Below are positions 24,699 to 33,297 of a stretch of 63,315 nucleotides of DNA, piece after piece. The DNA lies in contig CAMSSU010000004.1 in assembly GCA_947063485.1 (NCBI GenBank), positions 1-63,315 on the forward strand, read 5' to 3'. A program made the translations under genes and the position numbers. The notes below the pieces were generated by a model, which saw nothing but the letters and a program-made list of their open reading frames with translations, was not told the DNA's origin and ran no database searches. Each line of letters starts with the position of its first letter. Within the stretch, counting starts at the first letter, position 1. Source of the DNA: an uncultured Clostridia bacterium. GTDB taxonomy: Bacteria > Bacillota > Clostridia > Christensenellales > Christensenellaceae.

Positions 24699-25910
24699 AT
24701 GCAGCATCCACATCACGCTCTCATTCAGTCCCAGGCCGACGCTCTTGCGCCTCTCTTTGAAGAAATCAGCCACGCCATCTTCTCCATGCCCGAGCTGGGG
24801 CTTGCGGAATACCGCTCCTCCCAGTATCTGGCCGAGCTGATGCGCAGCCACGGCTTTGCAGTTCAGATGCCCTACCACGATCTTCCCACGGCGTTCCGCG
24901 CTGAATTTGGCCGGGGAGAAGGCCCCCGCATCGCGTTTTTGGCAGAATACGACGCGCTTCCGGGCTATGGGGAAAACGGCAGCCAGCCTGCTCATGCCTG
25001 CGGGCATAACTGGATCGCCGCCACGACTGCCGGCGCCGCCATTCTGCTCTCCAAGCTGCAAAGCCAGCTGGGCTTTGCGGGCAAAATCATCCTAATCGGC
25101 ACGCCTGCGGAGGAAACCGTCGGCTCCAAAATCGATCTTGCCGCGGCCGGCGCTTTCTCGGATCTTGATGCGGCCTTTCAGGCGCACCTTGGCGACCGCA
25201 ACGATCTGACCGCCAATATCCAGGCGCTGGATTCCATGGAATTTCACTTTAGGGGCAAGGCCAGCCATGCCGCCGCCTCTCCCTTTGAGGGCATCAATGC
25301 GCTGGATGCGGTTCAGCTCCTATTTGCTGGCATCGGCGCACTGCGCCAGCAGCTGCACCCGGATTACCGCGTGCACGGCATCATCATCGACGGCGGCCGG
25401 GCCACCAATATCATCCCAGAGCATGCCGCCTGCCAGATCACAACCCGTTGCCCCCAGAGAGCGGATTTGCAGGTGCTCACCCAGAAGATTATCAATATTG
25501 CAAAGGGTGCTTCCCTGATGACGGGCGCAGAGCTCTCCTATCATTTCTTCGAAAACCATTTCGATAACTATGTGCCCGTGCCCGCCCTGGTACAGCTGAC
25601 CAAAGGCCATCTGGAGGAGTTCGGCTTTGAGCATATCGTCGCAGATGGCAGCAGCCCTGTCTGCGGGAGCACGGATTTGGGCAACGTCAGCTATGTCTGC
25701 CCGACGCAGTATTTCGAGGTCGCCTTCCCGACCACGCCGCCGTCGCACGTCCATGAGGCGGGTATTTTGCCGCATGTGGACGCCGCGCCTGCCTATGAAA
25801 AACTGCATGCCGCCGTCAAAGGTTTTGCTTCTGCCGCTCTGGAGCTCTTTGAAAACCCCGCTCTGGCGCGCGAGATCAAAGCCTGGCACCGGGAGAACGT
25901 GCATCAATAA
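24699..25910 (+). CDS. M20 family amidohydrolase (AbgB-like)
   Basis: 403 aa; start at 24699 has AAAGGAAATACG. Metal-site motifs: FLAEYDALPGYGENGSQPAHACGHNW near residues 76-105 and GTPAEETVG near 137-145 with the catalytic Glu. This matches the M20D amidohydrolases that act on N-acyl or aminobenzoyl-glutamate-like amides and small peptides. A dimerisation (lid) domain follows with HFRGKASHAAASPFEGINALDA. It is the third gene of the glycolipid operon, with no obvious metabolic link; it could use its own promoter. Confidence 0.9.
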   Translation: MQHPHHALIQSQADALAPLFEEISHAIFSMPELGLAEYRSSQYLAELMRSHGFAVQMPYHDLPTAFRAEFGRGEGPRIAFLAEYDALPGYGENGSQPAHACGHNWIAATTAGAAILLSKLQSQLGFAGKIILIGTPAEETVGSKIDLAAAGAFSDLDAAFQAHLGDRNDLTANIQALDSMEFHFRGKASHAAASPFEGINALDAVQLLFAGIGALRQQLHPDYRVHGIIIDGGRATNIIPEHAACQITTRCPQRADLQVLTQKIINIAKGASLMTGAELSYHFFENHFDNYVPVPALVQLTKGHLEEFGFEHIVADGSSPVCGSTDLGNVSYVCPTQYFEVAFPTTPPSHVHEAGILPHVDAAPAYEKLHAAVKGFASAALELFENPALAREIKAWHRENVHQ

Positions 25911-25921
25911 TGGGCATAGAA

Positions 25922-25953
25922 AAAAGCCGGCGATACGCATATCGCCGGCTTTT
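25922..25953. terminator. Bidirectional terminator between M20 gene and ABC permease
   Basis: AAAAGCCGGCGAT-acgcat-ATCGCCGGCTTTT. Confidence 0.9.
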
Positions 25954-25965
25954 CTTTTGCAGTTT

Positions 25966-27204
25966 TTATGCTTTCCAGATGGATTTTAAAATCGAGCCAA
26001 GCTTTGGCGGCGTTCCATAGAGCAGAACGCCCACGCGGTAGATCTTCGCCGCCAGAACGCCAATGCCCACAACCGAGCCGATGAGGATGGCAATCGAGAG
26101 CACAATCTCATAGGGCGGCACCGTGCTCATGGCGATGCGCGCAAACATGGCCATCGGCGAAGTCAGCGGGATATAGGAGCACAGCTTCATCCAGATATTA
26201 TCGAGATTCCCGCTGGACATGGAGAACATCACCACCAGAAACGCGATGATAAACAGCATCGTGATAGGCATGACGGATGTGTTGGTGTCCTCCAGCTTGG
26301 AGGCTGTCGAGCCGACGGCACCGTATAAAAACGCGTAGATGAAGAAGCCCAGCAGGAAAAACACCAGCATATAGCCCAGAAGCTCGGGCGGCATATTGAA
26401 GATGGAGCAGACGATAGGGTTATCTGCCCACTGCGCCTGATTGATGCGGAAGCACACAAGCGCCGTCCCAAAAATGCAGAGCAGCTGGATGAACCCGGCC
26501 AGGCAGGACGCGATCACTTTGCCGAACATCATTGCCGTGGGCTTTGCACTGGTGATGAGCACCTCCATCGCCCGGGAGCTCTTTTCTGAGGCCACGTTCG
26601 TCGCGACCATCTGCCCATAGAGCAGAATCACCATATAGAGCGCGAAAACCATGACGTAGGTGTAGAAGTAGTTCTGCATCTGGTCTTTGCCCAGGCTCTC
26701 TATCTCGTGCGTAACCTGCGCAGAGAGAATGTTCCCCGCCTGTTCGGGCGCAATGCCGCTCTCTATCATGGCGCCAACGCGGTAAGCATTTTTCAGAATT
26801 TCATCTGCAACGGCGGTTTTTTCATCGTATAGCCCGAGGTTTTCCACATAATAAGTATAAGAAGTTGGCCCGGTTATGACGAACGCGCACTCGGCCTCTC
26901 CCTGGGAAATCTTCTGCCTTGCCTCTTCCGCGCCGCCCTGCGCGATGCGGACGTCATAGCCCGCAAAGGCCGCGGCAAACGCTTCCCGCATGGTCTCTGC
27001 CTGCGTCTCAGATTCCAACGCGATCAGCATGACCGGGCTCTGCTCCTGCTCAGCTCCATCACCGCTCTTAAAAAAGGCCATAATATTCGGGAAAAACATG
27101 GCAGCCGCGATCAGCACGACCAGCGCAACCGTAATGCCGACAAAAACCTTATTTTTAAAATAGCTCTTCAGCTCAAAATTCAGAATGGTTTTAAACTGTT
27201 TCAT
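25966..27204 (-). CDS. ABC-2 type permease, NatB-like
   Basis: 412 aa from the ATG at 27204 (GGGGGAG upstream). One N-terminal helix (VFVGITVALVVLIAAAMFF), an extracytoplasmic domain of about 150 residues, then five or six C-terminal helices with MEVLITSAKP between them. This is the ABC-2 exporter layout seen in NatB (sodium export) and related drug or peptide exporters; the substrate is not readable. It pairs with the ATPase 16 bases upstream. Confidence 0.87.
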   Translation of the reverse strand: MKQFKTILNFELKSYFKNKVFVGITVALVVLIAAAMFFPNIMAFFKSGDGAEQEQSPVMLIALESETQAETMREAFAAAFAGYDVRIAQGGAEEARQKISQGEAECAFVITGPTSYTYYVENLGLYDEKTAVADEILKNAYRVGAMIESGIAPEQAGNILSAQVTHEIESLGKDQMQNYFYTYVMVFALYMVILLYGQMVATNVASEKSSRAMEVLITSAKPTAMMFGKVIASCLAGFIQLLCIFGTALVCFRINQAQWADNPIVCSIFNMPPELLGYMLVFFLLGFFIYAFLYGAVGSTASKLEDTNTSVMPITMLFIIAFLVVMFSMSSGNLDNIWMKLCSYIPLTSPMAMFARIAMSTVPPYEIVLSIAILIGSVVGIGVLAAKIYRVGVLLYGTPPKLGSILKSIWKA

Positions 27205-27220
27205 CTCATCTCCCCCTCGC

Positions 27221-28105
27221 CTAATCCCCTGCATACTCGACGAAAATATCGCCCAGCGAAGGCTCGAACACCCGCATCTCATCGATATCGAAGCGCTCTG
27301 CCAGCATCTTCATGACTTGGTTTTTTGCCTCAGGCGAGGAAAGCGTGAGCACAAGCTCATTTTCCCCGGTCTTCTGCCCCGCCAAATCCGGCAGCGCCAA
27401 AATCTCATCCGCCGCCGCAGAGCGGATCACCAGCTTGTTTCTGGGGTAGCTATGCTTAATCTCGCTCAGCTCACCGTGCAGTGCAACTTTGCCATCCTTC
27501 AAAATGGCGATGCTGTCGCAGAACTCCTCGATATAGTGCATCTGGTGGCTGGAAAACAGCACGATTTTCCCCTTCCCAATCTCTTCTTTGACGACCTCTT
27601 TGAGCAGCATCGCATTGACGGGATCCAGGCCGGAAAAAGGCTCGTCTAGAATCACGATCTCGGGGTCGTGCGCCAGGGCGGTGATGAGCTGAATCTTCTG
27701 CTGGTTGCCCTTGGAGAGCGTATCCAGGCGCTTATCGCGGTGCTCGGCCATGTTCAGCCGCTCCAGCCAGTAGCCGATGGACTGGGCTGCCGCCCGGCGC
27801 TGCATTCCCTTAAGCTCTGCAAAATAGACCAGCTGATCGATGATCTTCTTTTTGGGATACATGCCCCGCTCCTCGGGGAGATAGCCAATCTTAATCTTGC
27901 TGTAGTCGATGGGCTTTCCGTCGATTAAAATGCTGCCGCCATCCGCCGGAAACACATCCATCAAAATTCGGATGGTCGTCGTTTTCCCGGCGCCGTTTCT
28001 GCCCAGCAGCCCGAAGGCCTGCCCGCCCTTTGCGGTAAAAGAGACCTCCCTCAGCACATTTTTCTCGCCGAAGCTTTTAGAGATCTCCCTTAGTTCAAGC
28101 TCCAT
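27221..28105 (-). CDS. ABC transporter ATP-binding protein, NatA-like
   Basis: 294 aa. Walker A GRNGAGKTT at about 35-43, Q-loop before YLPEERGMYPKK, signature LSKGNQQKI near 129 (LSGGQ variant), Walker B IVILDEPFSG and an H-loop SSHQM. After residue 215 a C-terminal extension of the DUF4162 type common in ABC-2 exporters (NatA, CcmA-like). Partner of the permease downstream. It is the third gene behind the nucleosidase promoter, though the 27-base gap after the YwlG gene allows separate control. Confidence 0.92.
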   Translation of the reverse strand: MELELREISKSFGEKNVLREVSFTAKGGQAFGLLGRNGAGKTTTIRILMDVFPADGGSILIDGKPIDYSKIKIGYLPEERGMYPKKKIIDQLVYFAELKGMQRRAAAQSIGYWLERLNMAEHRDKRLDTLSKGNQQKIQLITALAHDPEIVILDEPFSGLDPVNAMLLKEVVKEEIGKGKIVLFSSHQMHYIEEFCDSIAILKDGKVALHGELSEIKHSYPRNKLVIRSAAADEILALPDLAGQKTGENELVLTLSSPEAKNQVMKMLAERFDIDEMRVFEPSLGDIFVEYAGD

Positions 28106-28132
28106 TTTGGTTGCCTCCTTTTTCGTTTCCCT

Positions 28133-28684
28133 TTAGAGCAGCTCCTGATCATAGTGCGCGCGCTCGCCGCCCACGAATTTGGGTCGCACTCTCGCGCAGA
28201 CAATCGGCGCCTGCCCAATCTTTCTGATCGAGAGGCGCACGGGCACGGCAACTCTCCTTAGATGCATGCCGATCAGCGTATTTCCGATATCCAGGCCCGC
28301 GTGCGCCGCAATCTGCTCCACCGCCACAGGCTCTGCAAAATGCGCGTAGGCTGCCGTAGCAAACGAGCCGCCTGCCTTGGGCTGGGGCACGACGTTGACC
28401 TGCTCATATCCATACCGTTCGGCGGCTTCCCGCTCTAAAATGATCGCCCGGTTGAGGTGCTCACAGCACTGTGCCGCCAGGAAGATTCCCTTTTCTGCGA
28501 GCACTTCCCAGATCCCGGAGAAAACCGCCTCCGCCACTTCGGGCGAAGAGCTAGAGCCGATCTTCTCCCCGCCAATTTCACTGCTCGAGCAGCCGACGAC
28601 TAAAATTTGCCCGGCCTTGATTCCCGATGCCTGCACAAGCTCTTCCGCCGCCTGGCGCGCCTGCGCCCTTAGTTCTTCGTACAT
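28133..28684 (-). CDS. ywlG: DUF436/YwlG family protein (TIGR01440)
   Basis: 183 aa. Recognised by the conserved VVGCSSSEIGGEKIGSSSS region near residue 29-47, AAQCCEHLNRA near 70 and the Gly-rich end of strand VNVVPQPKAGGSFATAAY. The function of YwlG is not established; the family is conserved in Bacillota. Here it follows the MTA/SAH nucleosidase by three bases, so the two are probably co-translated. Confidence 0.85.
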   Translation of the reverse strand: MYEELRAQARQAAEELVQASGIKAGQILVVGCSSSEIGGEKIGSSSSPEVAEAVFSGIWEVLAEKGIFLAAQCCEHLNRAIILEREAAERYGYEQVNVVPQPKAGGSFATAAYAHFAEPVAVEQIAAHAGLDIGNTLIGMHLRRVAVPVRLSIRKIGQAPIVCARVRPKFVGGERAHYDQELL

Positions 28685-28687
28685 GAT

Positions 28688-29392
28688 TTATCGCCTCGCT
28701 TTTAAAAGTTCCAGTAAAATTTTCGCCGAGCGATCTGCCATGGTCTGTTCAGACTGCTCCACAGAGCTGGCAGCGCCTTCATCCGCCAAATCCGAAATGG
28801 CGCGGATAATCACGAAGGGCACATTGTTCTGCACGGCCGTCTGTGCGATCGCGCCGCCCTCCATCTCCGCGGCCATCGCGTCAAAAGTGTCTCTAATCCA
28901 CTTTTTCTTCCCGCTTTCAGAGACGAACAGATCCCCCGTCGCGATGCCGCCTTGATGAATATGCTCCTCCGGCATGACTTTGCGCGCCGCCTGCAAGAAT
29001 TCCCGCATCAGCGCCTCATCCGGCAAGTATCTGGTGGGCTGATCCCTTTGCTCGCCTTCCATATAGCCCGGGGCATACCCAAGGCCGCTCATATCAAAAT
29101 CGTGCTGTACGGCAAAACTGCCCACGACAATATCCCCAACTGCAAGCCCTTTGCCAATTCCGCCGGCAATGCCGGTGTTGACGATGCTCGAGGCATGGAA
29201 GCAGTCGATCATAGCCTGCGCGCCAATCGCCGAGGCGACTTTGCCGATGCCGCTTTTTAACAGCACGGCATCCTGCCCTTCCAGCTTCCCGGTATAGAAA
29301 ACCGATCTGCCCAGGCGATGCTCCTCTATTCCCTGCATTTTCTCTTTCAGCAATGTGATTTCACTCTCCATTGCCCCGATGATACCAAACAT
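28688..29392 (-). CDS. mtnN: 5'-methylthioadenosine/S-adenosylhomocysteine nucleosidase
   Basis: 234 aa from the ATG at 29392 (AAGAAGGAGCAACAATC upstream; earlier in-frame Mets precede the ribosome binding site). Hydrolyses the glycosidic bond of MTA and SAH, clearing inhibitory products of SAM metabolism. GIIGAMESE at the N-terminus carries the first catalytic Glu, GIAGGIGKG binds adenine/ribose, and AAEMEGGAIAQTA plus IRAISDLAD hold the second Glu and the proton-donating Asp. First gene of an operon with ywlG and an ABC exporter; transcription seems to begin about 270 bases upstream (see leader entry). Confidence 0.93.
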   Translation of the reverse strand: MFGIIGAMESEITLLKEKMQGIEEHRLGRSVFYTGKLEGQDAVLLKSGIGKVASAIGAQAMIDCFHASSIVNTGIAGGIGKGLAVGDIVVGSFAVQHDFDMSGLGYAPGYMEGEQRDQPTRYLPDEALMREFLQAARKVMPEEHIHQGGIATGDLFVSESGKKKWIRDTFDAMAAEMEGGAIAQTAVQNNVPFVIIRAISDLADEGAASSVEQSEQTMADRSAKILLELLKARR

Positions 29393-29481
29393 GATTGTTG
29401 CTCCTTCTTTTTCTATGCCCTTTTGCGCTCGTTGCCGCGCGTCGTCCCGCACGATTCCCATAGTGCCATGATAAGCGCGAA

Positions 29482-29625
29482 TCAGCCTGCCTTCATTCGG
29501 CGCCGCGTCGCGCGCATGGTTCCATATAGCCTCTCAGGCCGGATAACGCCGAGGTTATGATACCGCATGAGAGTAAACCTTCCTATTTTGGCATTGCGGC
29601 GAAGTACAGCAATGCGCGGTTCCAT
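29482..29625 (-). CDS. Short ORF in the mtnN leader, 47 aa, doubtful
   Basis: A strongly basic 47-codon frame (about a quarter Arg/Lys) between the promoter at 29666 and mtnN. GGGGAG precedes the ATG but only three bases away. It overlaps the leader hairpin at 29531-29573. It could be a leader peptide; it could equally be chance, since I see no family resemblance. Confidence 0.25.
   Translation of the reverse strand: MEPRIAVLRRNAKIGRFTLMRYHNLGVIRPERLYGTMRATRRRMKAG
29531..29573 (-). promoter_or_regulatory. Long hairpin in the mtnN operon leader
   Basis: CTCTCA (29531-29536) pairs with TGAGAG (29568-29573), CGG (29540-29542) with CCG (29563-29565) and ATAAC (29543-29547) with GTTAT (29554-29558), closing a six-base loop. 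No T run follows, so it is not a terminator. It does not match SAM or SAH riboswitch consensus that I know. Confidence 0.5.
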
Positions 29626-29665
29626 CTTCTCCCCGGCATCCCAAGCTTTGCTTCGGATAATGCCT

Positions 29666-29674
29666 ATTATACCA
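29666..29674 (-). promoter_or_regulatory. Extended -10 promoter of the mtnN operon
   Basis: Minus strand TG-G-TATAAT (TATAAT at 29666-29671). No good -35. Predicted leader to the mtnN start is about 265 bases. The gap 29393-29803 contains this promoter, the leader hairpin and the doubtful short ORF; nothing is seen at 29675-29803. Confidence 0.6.
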
Positions 29675-29803
29675 TAGCAGAATGTGGAATGTGTTTCGAA
29701 ATTGTAAGTTATGCGATTCTTTTTTCTTGATCGAATGCGCTCCCCGCCCTTTGCCCCGCCTTCCGTCCACCGCGCCAGTCCCAAAAGGTATACTTTTGCG
29801 TTC

Positions 29804-30406
29804 TCATAGCCCCAGCTCTTTTATTTTCCGATAAAAGCTGGTCCGCCCCATTCCCAGCGTTTGCAGTGCCTGCTGGCAGGAGATCTCCTTTCCCCGCCAT
29901 TGCTGCACAATCTCGGGAAATTCATTTGGCAGCCGCATTTTCTGCCGCCCGAACCGCACGCCCCTGGCTCTTGCCTCAACAATCCCCTCTGCCTGCCTCC
30001 GCTTCAGATTCTCCCGCTCTGCCTGCGCGGCATAGGAGAGGATTTGCAGCATCAGGCCAGAGAGCAGGGCGCTGGCGGCATCATCCTGCATGATGCGCGT
30101 ATCCAGCAGCGGCATATCCAGCACAACAATGCGCACTTTCTTTTCCAGCATCATTTTGTTCCACTGCGCGATAATCTCGGGATAGCTGCGCCCCAGCCGA
30201 TCCACGCTCTTGATGAAAACCGTGTCCCCTGGCATGAGGAGATCCATCATCTGCCGATATGCCGGCCGTTCAAAACCCACTCCGCTCTGCCTGTCGATAA
30301 AGATGCGCTTAGGCGGAATCTTTTGCGCCCGCATCGCCGCCACCTGCCGGCTGATATTCTGTTCACGCGTTGAAACGCGGATATATCCATACGCTTTCCC
30401 TCCCAC
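29804..30406 (-). CDS. Serine recombinase (resolvase/invertase family)
   Basis: 200 aa. N-terminal catalytic domain with the nucleophile in YIRVSTREQN (Ser12) and the Arg pair around SVDRLGRSYPE near residue 66-77; the long E helix LSGLMLQILSYAAQAERENLKRRQAEGI follows, and a C-terminal Hin-type HTH ends the protein (CQQALQTLGMGRTSFYRKIKEL). Length fits small resolvases or invertases, not the large integrases. No transposase, res-like direct repeats or inverted segment is evident beside it. Its extended -10 promoter is TG-C-TACAAT at about 30446-30454. Possible roles are plasmid or transposon resolution left over, or inversion at a distant site. Confidence 0.9.
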   Translation of the reverse strand: MGGKAYGYIRVSTREQNISRQVAAMRAQKIPPKRIFIDRQSGVGFERPAYRQMMDLLMPGDTVFIKSVDRLGRSYPEIIAQWNKMMLEKKVRIVVLDMPLLDTRIMQDDAASALLSGLMLQILSYAAQAERENLKRRQAEGIVEARARGVRFGRQKMRLPNEFPEIVQQWRGKEISCQQALQTLGMGRTSFYRKIKELGL

Positions 30407-30657
30407 GATTTCTGGCTCCTATCCTCATTTTTAAAAAGCATCATGATTGTAGCACAGCTCACGTGGGTGCTCTTCGGGGATTTTGTAGGAAAAACCAATT
30501 TTTTATCGACATCCCCGCCCTCCTGTTTCCACGCTTTGCCACAAACCTTTGCCAAAGCACCCGCCTTCTGGCAGGCAAATGCTCTCCTGCCCTATTTCCG
30601 CATGTCGGTTTGTGTTGATTTTGCTCTGCTTTTGGCGCGGCGCCTGCTTACCTTCGA

Positions 30658-30698
30658 TTGACTATTGCCTTAAAATTGTTTAGAATGGAATTGTTCCA
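30658..30698 (+). promoter_or_regulatory. Promoter and operator-like palindrome of patB
   Basis: TTGACT (30658-30663), 17-bp spacer, TAGAAT (30681-30686), then the palindrome TGGAA-TTG-TTCCA at 30686-30698 covering the expected start of transcription. The rest of the 322-bp gap from 30407 shows only the divergent recombinase promoter. Confidence 0.55.
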
Positions 30699-30728
30699 AA
30701 TACGCATCAAAATAGAGGGAGAAAAGAT

Positions 30729-31916
30729 ATGATGAAGTATGATTTTGATACGCTTCATAACCGCCTGGGCACGAACAGCGTCAAGCACGATTTCGCTCAG
30801 GAGCGCGGGCATGGCGCAGATGTTCTGCCCATGTGGGTCGCGGATATGGATTTCCAGACGGCACCGGAAATTCTGGAGGCACTGCATTCCTGCGTCTCTC
30901 ACGGCATTTTTGGCTATACCGATACAAAGAAAGACTACTTCGATGCCCTTGCAAATTGGGAAAAAACATATTTTAACTGGGATATTGAGCAGGATTGGCT
31001 CCTCCAGACGCCCGGCGTCGTCAACGCAATCGCCACAGGCGTGCGCGCGCTGACTTCCCCCGGCGACGCAGTTCTCATCACGCGCCCAGTCTACTATCCC
31101 TTCTCCCGCGTGATCGATAGAAACGCCCGCAAGCTGGTGAACAGCCCGCTCGTGTTCGAAGATGGAAAATACCAGGTCGACTTTGCAGATTTTGAGCAAA
31201 AGATCGTGGAAAACGATGTCAAACTCCTCATCTTCTGCAGCCCGCATAACCCTGTCGGCCGCGTCTGGACGGCGGAAGAGCTGGAGAAAATCGGCGATAT
31301 CTGCCTGAAGCACAACGTCATCGTCATTTCGGATGAGATTCACGCGGATTTCACCTTCCCCGGCCATCGCCATATCCCGCTTTGCAGCCTGAAAAAGGAG
31401 TATGAGCGCATTACCATCACCTGCACAGCCCCCAGCAAATCCTTCAATCTGGCTGGGCTTGCGACTTCCAATATTCTCATTCCCAACCCGGAGCTCCGGG
31501 AAAAATTCGTCGCAGAGCAAGAAGCAGCCTCCATCGACGGGGCAAACCAGCTTGGCCTGGCTGCCTGCAAAGCCGCCTATACCAAAGGCGCCGAATGGCT
31601 GCGTCAGCTCAAAGAGTATCTGGCCGGCAATCTTTCCTATGTGCGCGAGGCGCTGAAAGAAATCCCCGGCGTTTCCCTGGTCGAGCCGGAAGGGACGTAT
31701 CTGCTCTGGCTGGATTTCCGCGGCCTTGGGCTAAACTCGGAACAGCTGGAAGATTTCATCGAGCATGACGTGCGCATCTGGCTGGACGGCGGCGAGATGT
31801 TCGGCCCGGAAGGAGCTGGTTTCCAGCGCGTCAATATGGCCTGCCCGAGGGCGACAGTGGTCGTGGCGATGAAGCGTCTCAAGCAGGCTGTGGCCGATTT
31901 GAACAGCCAAAAATAG
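30729..31916 (+). CDS. patB: PLP-dependent C-S lyase, MalY/PatB family
   Basis: 395 aa. Fold-type I aminotransferase-like enzyme of the cystathionine beta-lyase (MalY/PatB) group: N-terminal LPMWVADMDFQTAPEI, CSPHNPVGRVW near residue 170, ISDEIHADF near 205 and the PLP Lys in TAPSKSFNLAGLATSN near 236. It cleaves C-S bonds of cystathionine or cysteine conjugates giving pyruvate, ammonia and a thiol. GAGGGAG is seven bases before the first of two ATGs. Single-gene unit with its own operator-like palindrome and a terminator 125 bases downstream. Confidence 0.92.
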   Translation: MMKYDFDTLHNRLGTNSVKHDFAQERGHGADVLPMWVADMDFQTAPEILEALHSCVSHGIFGYTDTKKDYFDALANWEKTYFNWDIEQDWLLQTPGVVNAIATGVRALTSPGDAVLITRPVYYPFSRVIDRNARKLVNSPLVFEDGKYQVDFADFEQKIVENDVKLLIFCSPHNPVGRVWTAEELEKIGDICLKHNVIVISDEIHADFTFPGHRHIPLCSLKKEYERITITCTAPSKSFNLAGLATSNILIPNPELREKFVAEQEAASIDGANQLGLAACKAAYTKGAEWLRQLKEYLAGNLSYVREALKEIPGVSLVEPEGTYLLWLDFRGLGLNSEQLEDFIEHDVRIWLDGGEMFGPEGAGFQRVNMACPRATVVVAMKRLKQAVADLNSQK

Positions 31917-31948
31917 AGCTTAGAATCGAGAGAAAATTCGCGTCCAAA

Positions 31949-31976
31949 ATTCTATATTATCTAAGTTATATAGAAT
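31949..31976. repeat. AT-rich inverted repeat downstream of patB
   Basis: ATTCTATAT (31949-31957) and ATATAGAAT (31968-31976), nine-base perfect arms in the 236-bp gap after patB. Function unknown; the following terminator is separate. Confidence 0.4.
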
Positions 31977-32040
31977 TATAATATCGGCTTTTTGTAATTT
32001 AAGCTAAAACGCTTTTTCTCTGCCGTTTTTCGGACAAAAA

Positions 32041-32068
32041 GAAGCATCCAAATGGATGCTTCTTTTTT
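32041..32068 (+). terminator. Terminator after patB
   Basis: GAAGCATCC-aaat-GGATGCTTC followed by a T run. Confidence 0.85.
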
Positions 32069-32114
32069 ATTCGCTCCTCTTTTCTTCCTTCAAAAGCCGC
32101 TCAACCATTGACAC

Positions 32115-32138
32115 AAAAAAGAGAGGGAATTCCCTCTC
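32115..32138 (-). terminator. Terminator of the TRIC-type gene
   Basis: GAGAGGGAATTCCCTCTC palindrome (32121-32138), T run on the minus strand at 32115-32120. Confidence 0.8.
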
Positions 32139-32152
32139 TTTTTGCGCCCGCA

Positions 32153-32797
32153 CTATTCCACTTTGGGCAGGCTCCATTCGTAGCGCGTCGCCAAAATCCG
32201 AATGCCAAACGTGAGCAACACGCTGGCCGCCATGGCGATTTTCTCATTGATGCCAAGCCGGTAAACAATATAGTAGCATCCCGCCCCGGCAATCGCCGCA
32301 ACGGCGTAAATATGCTTGTGCAGTACGGCTGGCAGGCTCTGGCTCATCATATCCCGCAAAATGCCGCCTCCAACGCCCGTCAACATGCCCAGCGTGATGG
32401 CGAAAAACCAGTTTTGCTCAAACCCTGCCTGAATTGCCGCCTGCACGCCAATGGCGGAAAAGACGCCAAGGCCAATGGCATCGAACACATTGTTGATGGT
32501 GGAGATGCGTGGCATATGCCTCTGATAGCGCTCTTTGCTGCACCGCGCAACCAGAAACACTGCCAGCCCGCAAAGAACGGCAATCAGCAGATATTCGTAG
32601 CGTTCAAACATCCTTGGCGGAATATGCCCCAGCAGCAGATCCCGCGTAACGCCGCCGCCCAGCGCTGTTACGACGCTGAGCAGCAGAACGCCGAATAGAT
32701 CCAGCTTTCGCTCGATGGCCGTCATGGCGCCGGAAATGGCAAATGCGGCCGTCCCGGCGAGCTCCGCGCCATAGAAAATCAGTTCTGCGAGATTCAT
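32153..32797 (-). CDS. TRIC/UPF0126-family membrane protein
   Basis: 214 aa with six to seven transmembrane helices in two similar halves, each with a Gly-rich motif: SVVTALGGGVTRDLLLG near residue 41-57 and GMLTGVGGGILRDMMS near 127-142. This duplicated GGG-RD pattern defines the YicG/UPF0126 (trimeric intracellular cation channel-like) family, probably a cation channel in the cytoplasmic membrane. It follows csoR by 18 bases and may be the last gene of the copper operon. Confidence 0.9.
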   Translation of the reverse strand: MNLAELIFYGAELAGTAAFAISGAMTAIERKLDLFGVLLLSVVTALGGGVTRDLLLGHIPPRMFERYEYLLIAVLCGLAVFLVARCSKERYQRHMPRISTINNVFDAIGLGVFSAIGVQAAIQAGFEQNWFFAITLGMLTGVGGGILRDMMSQSLPAVLHKHIYAVAAIAGAGCYYIVYRLGINEKIAMAASVLLTFGIRILATRYEWSLPKVE

Positions 32798-32815
32798 TTT
32801 CCCTCCGGCATTGCG

Positions 32816-33082
32816 CTAGGCTCTGCCTATTTTTTCGATGAGGGAGATGATCTCATCGATCTTCTCCTCTTCGCCGCCATTTTCAAACGACTCCCGCACA
32901 CAGCTTTTCATATGCGCAGACAGAATCTCCCGGTTTGCCTTTTGGATGATCGCCTGCGCCGCCATGAGCTGATGCGAAATATCCAGGCAGTAGCGATCTT
33001 CCTCTATCATTTTCAGGACGCCTTCCAGCTGCCCCTTTGCCGTCTTGACCAGACGGGTAATCGGCTTTTTCTCTGCTTTCAT
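32816..33082 (-). CDS. csoR: CsoR-type copper-sensing repressor
   Basis: 88 aa, all helical. The three Cu(I) ligands of CsoR are present: C32 in YCLDISHQ, H57 and C61 in SAHMKSC. The basic N-terminal helix (KKPITRLVKTAKGQLEG) is the DNA-contacting element. Its ATG overlaps the copA stop by one base (TAATG). The operator is expected at the copA promoter, where a TACCC/GGGTA dyad is found. Apo-CsoR represses and Cu(I) binding releases DNA. Confidence 0.92.
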   Translation of the reverse strand: MKAEKKPITRLVKTAKGQLEGVLKMIEEDRYCLDISHQLMAAQAIIQKANREILSAHMKSCVRESFENGGEEEKIDEIISLIEKIGRA

Positions 33083-33297
33083 TATTTTTCTTCCACGGAA
33101 ACGGCCTCAAAGCCCGCTTCATTGACCGCATCCATCAGCGCCGCGTCCGAAACCTCTGCCGCCAGCTTGACTTCCGCCAGCTTCTTTTTGAGGTTGACCG
33201 CCGCCTTTTCCACGCCTGCAACGCCCATCAGCGCCTTTTCCACCGCCGCCTGGCAGTGCGCACAGCTCATTCCATTGACATGCACAATCTTTTTCAT
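33082..33297 (-). CDS. Possible internally initiated CopZ copper chaperone, 71 aa
   Basis: In frame with copA, ATG at 33297 is preceded by AAGGAG with an eight-base spacer, a ribosome binding site as good as any in the window. The product would be exactly one HMA domain (GMSCAHC) of chaperone size. It looks like a former copZ gene whose upstream copA lost its stop codon. Independent translation is inference from the site alone. Confidence 0.45.
   Translation of the reverse strand: MKKIVHVNGMSCAHCQAAVEKALMGVAGVEKAAVNLKKKLAEVKLAAEVSDAALMDAVNEAGFEAVSVEEK

Noticed and set aside
29804-30406. Insertion sequence or prophage around the serine recombinase
   Set aside because: No transposase, terminal repeats, phage genes or target duplication next to it.
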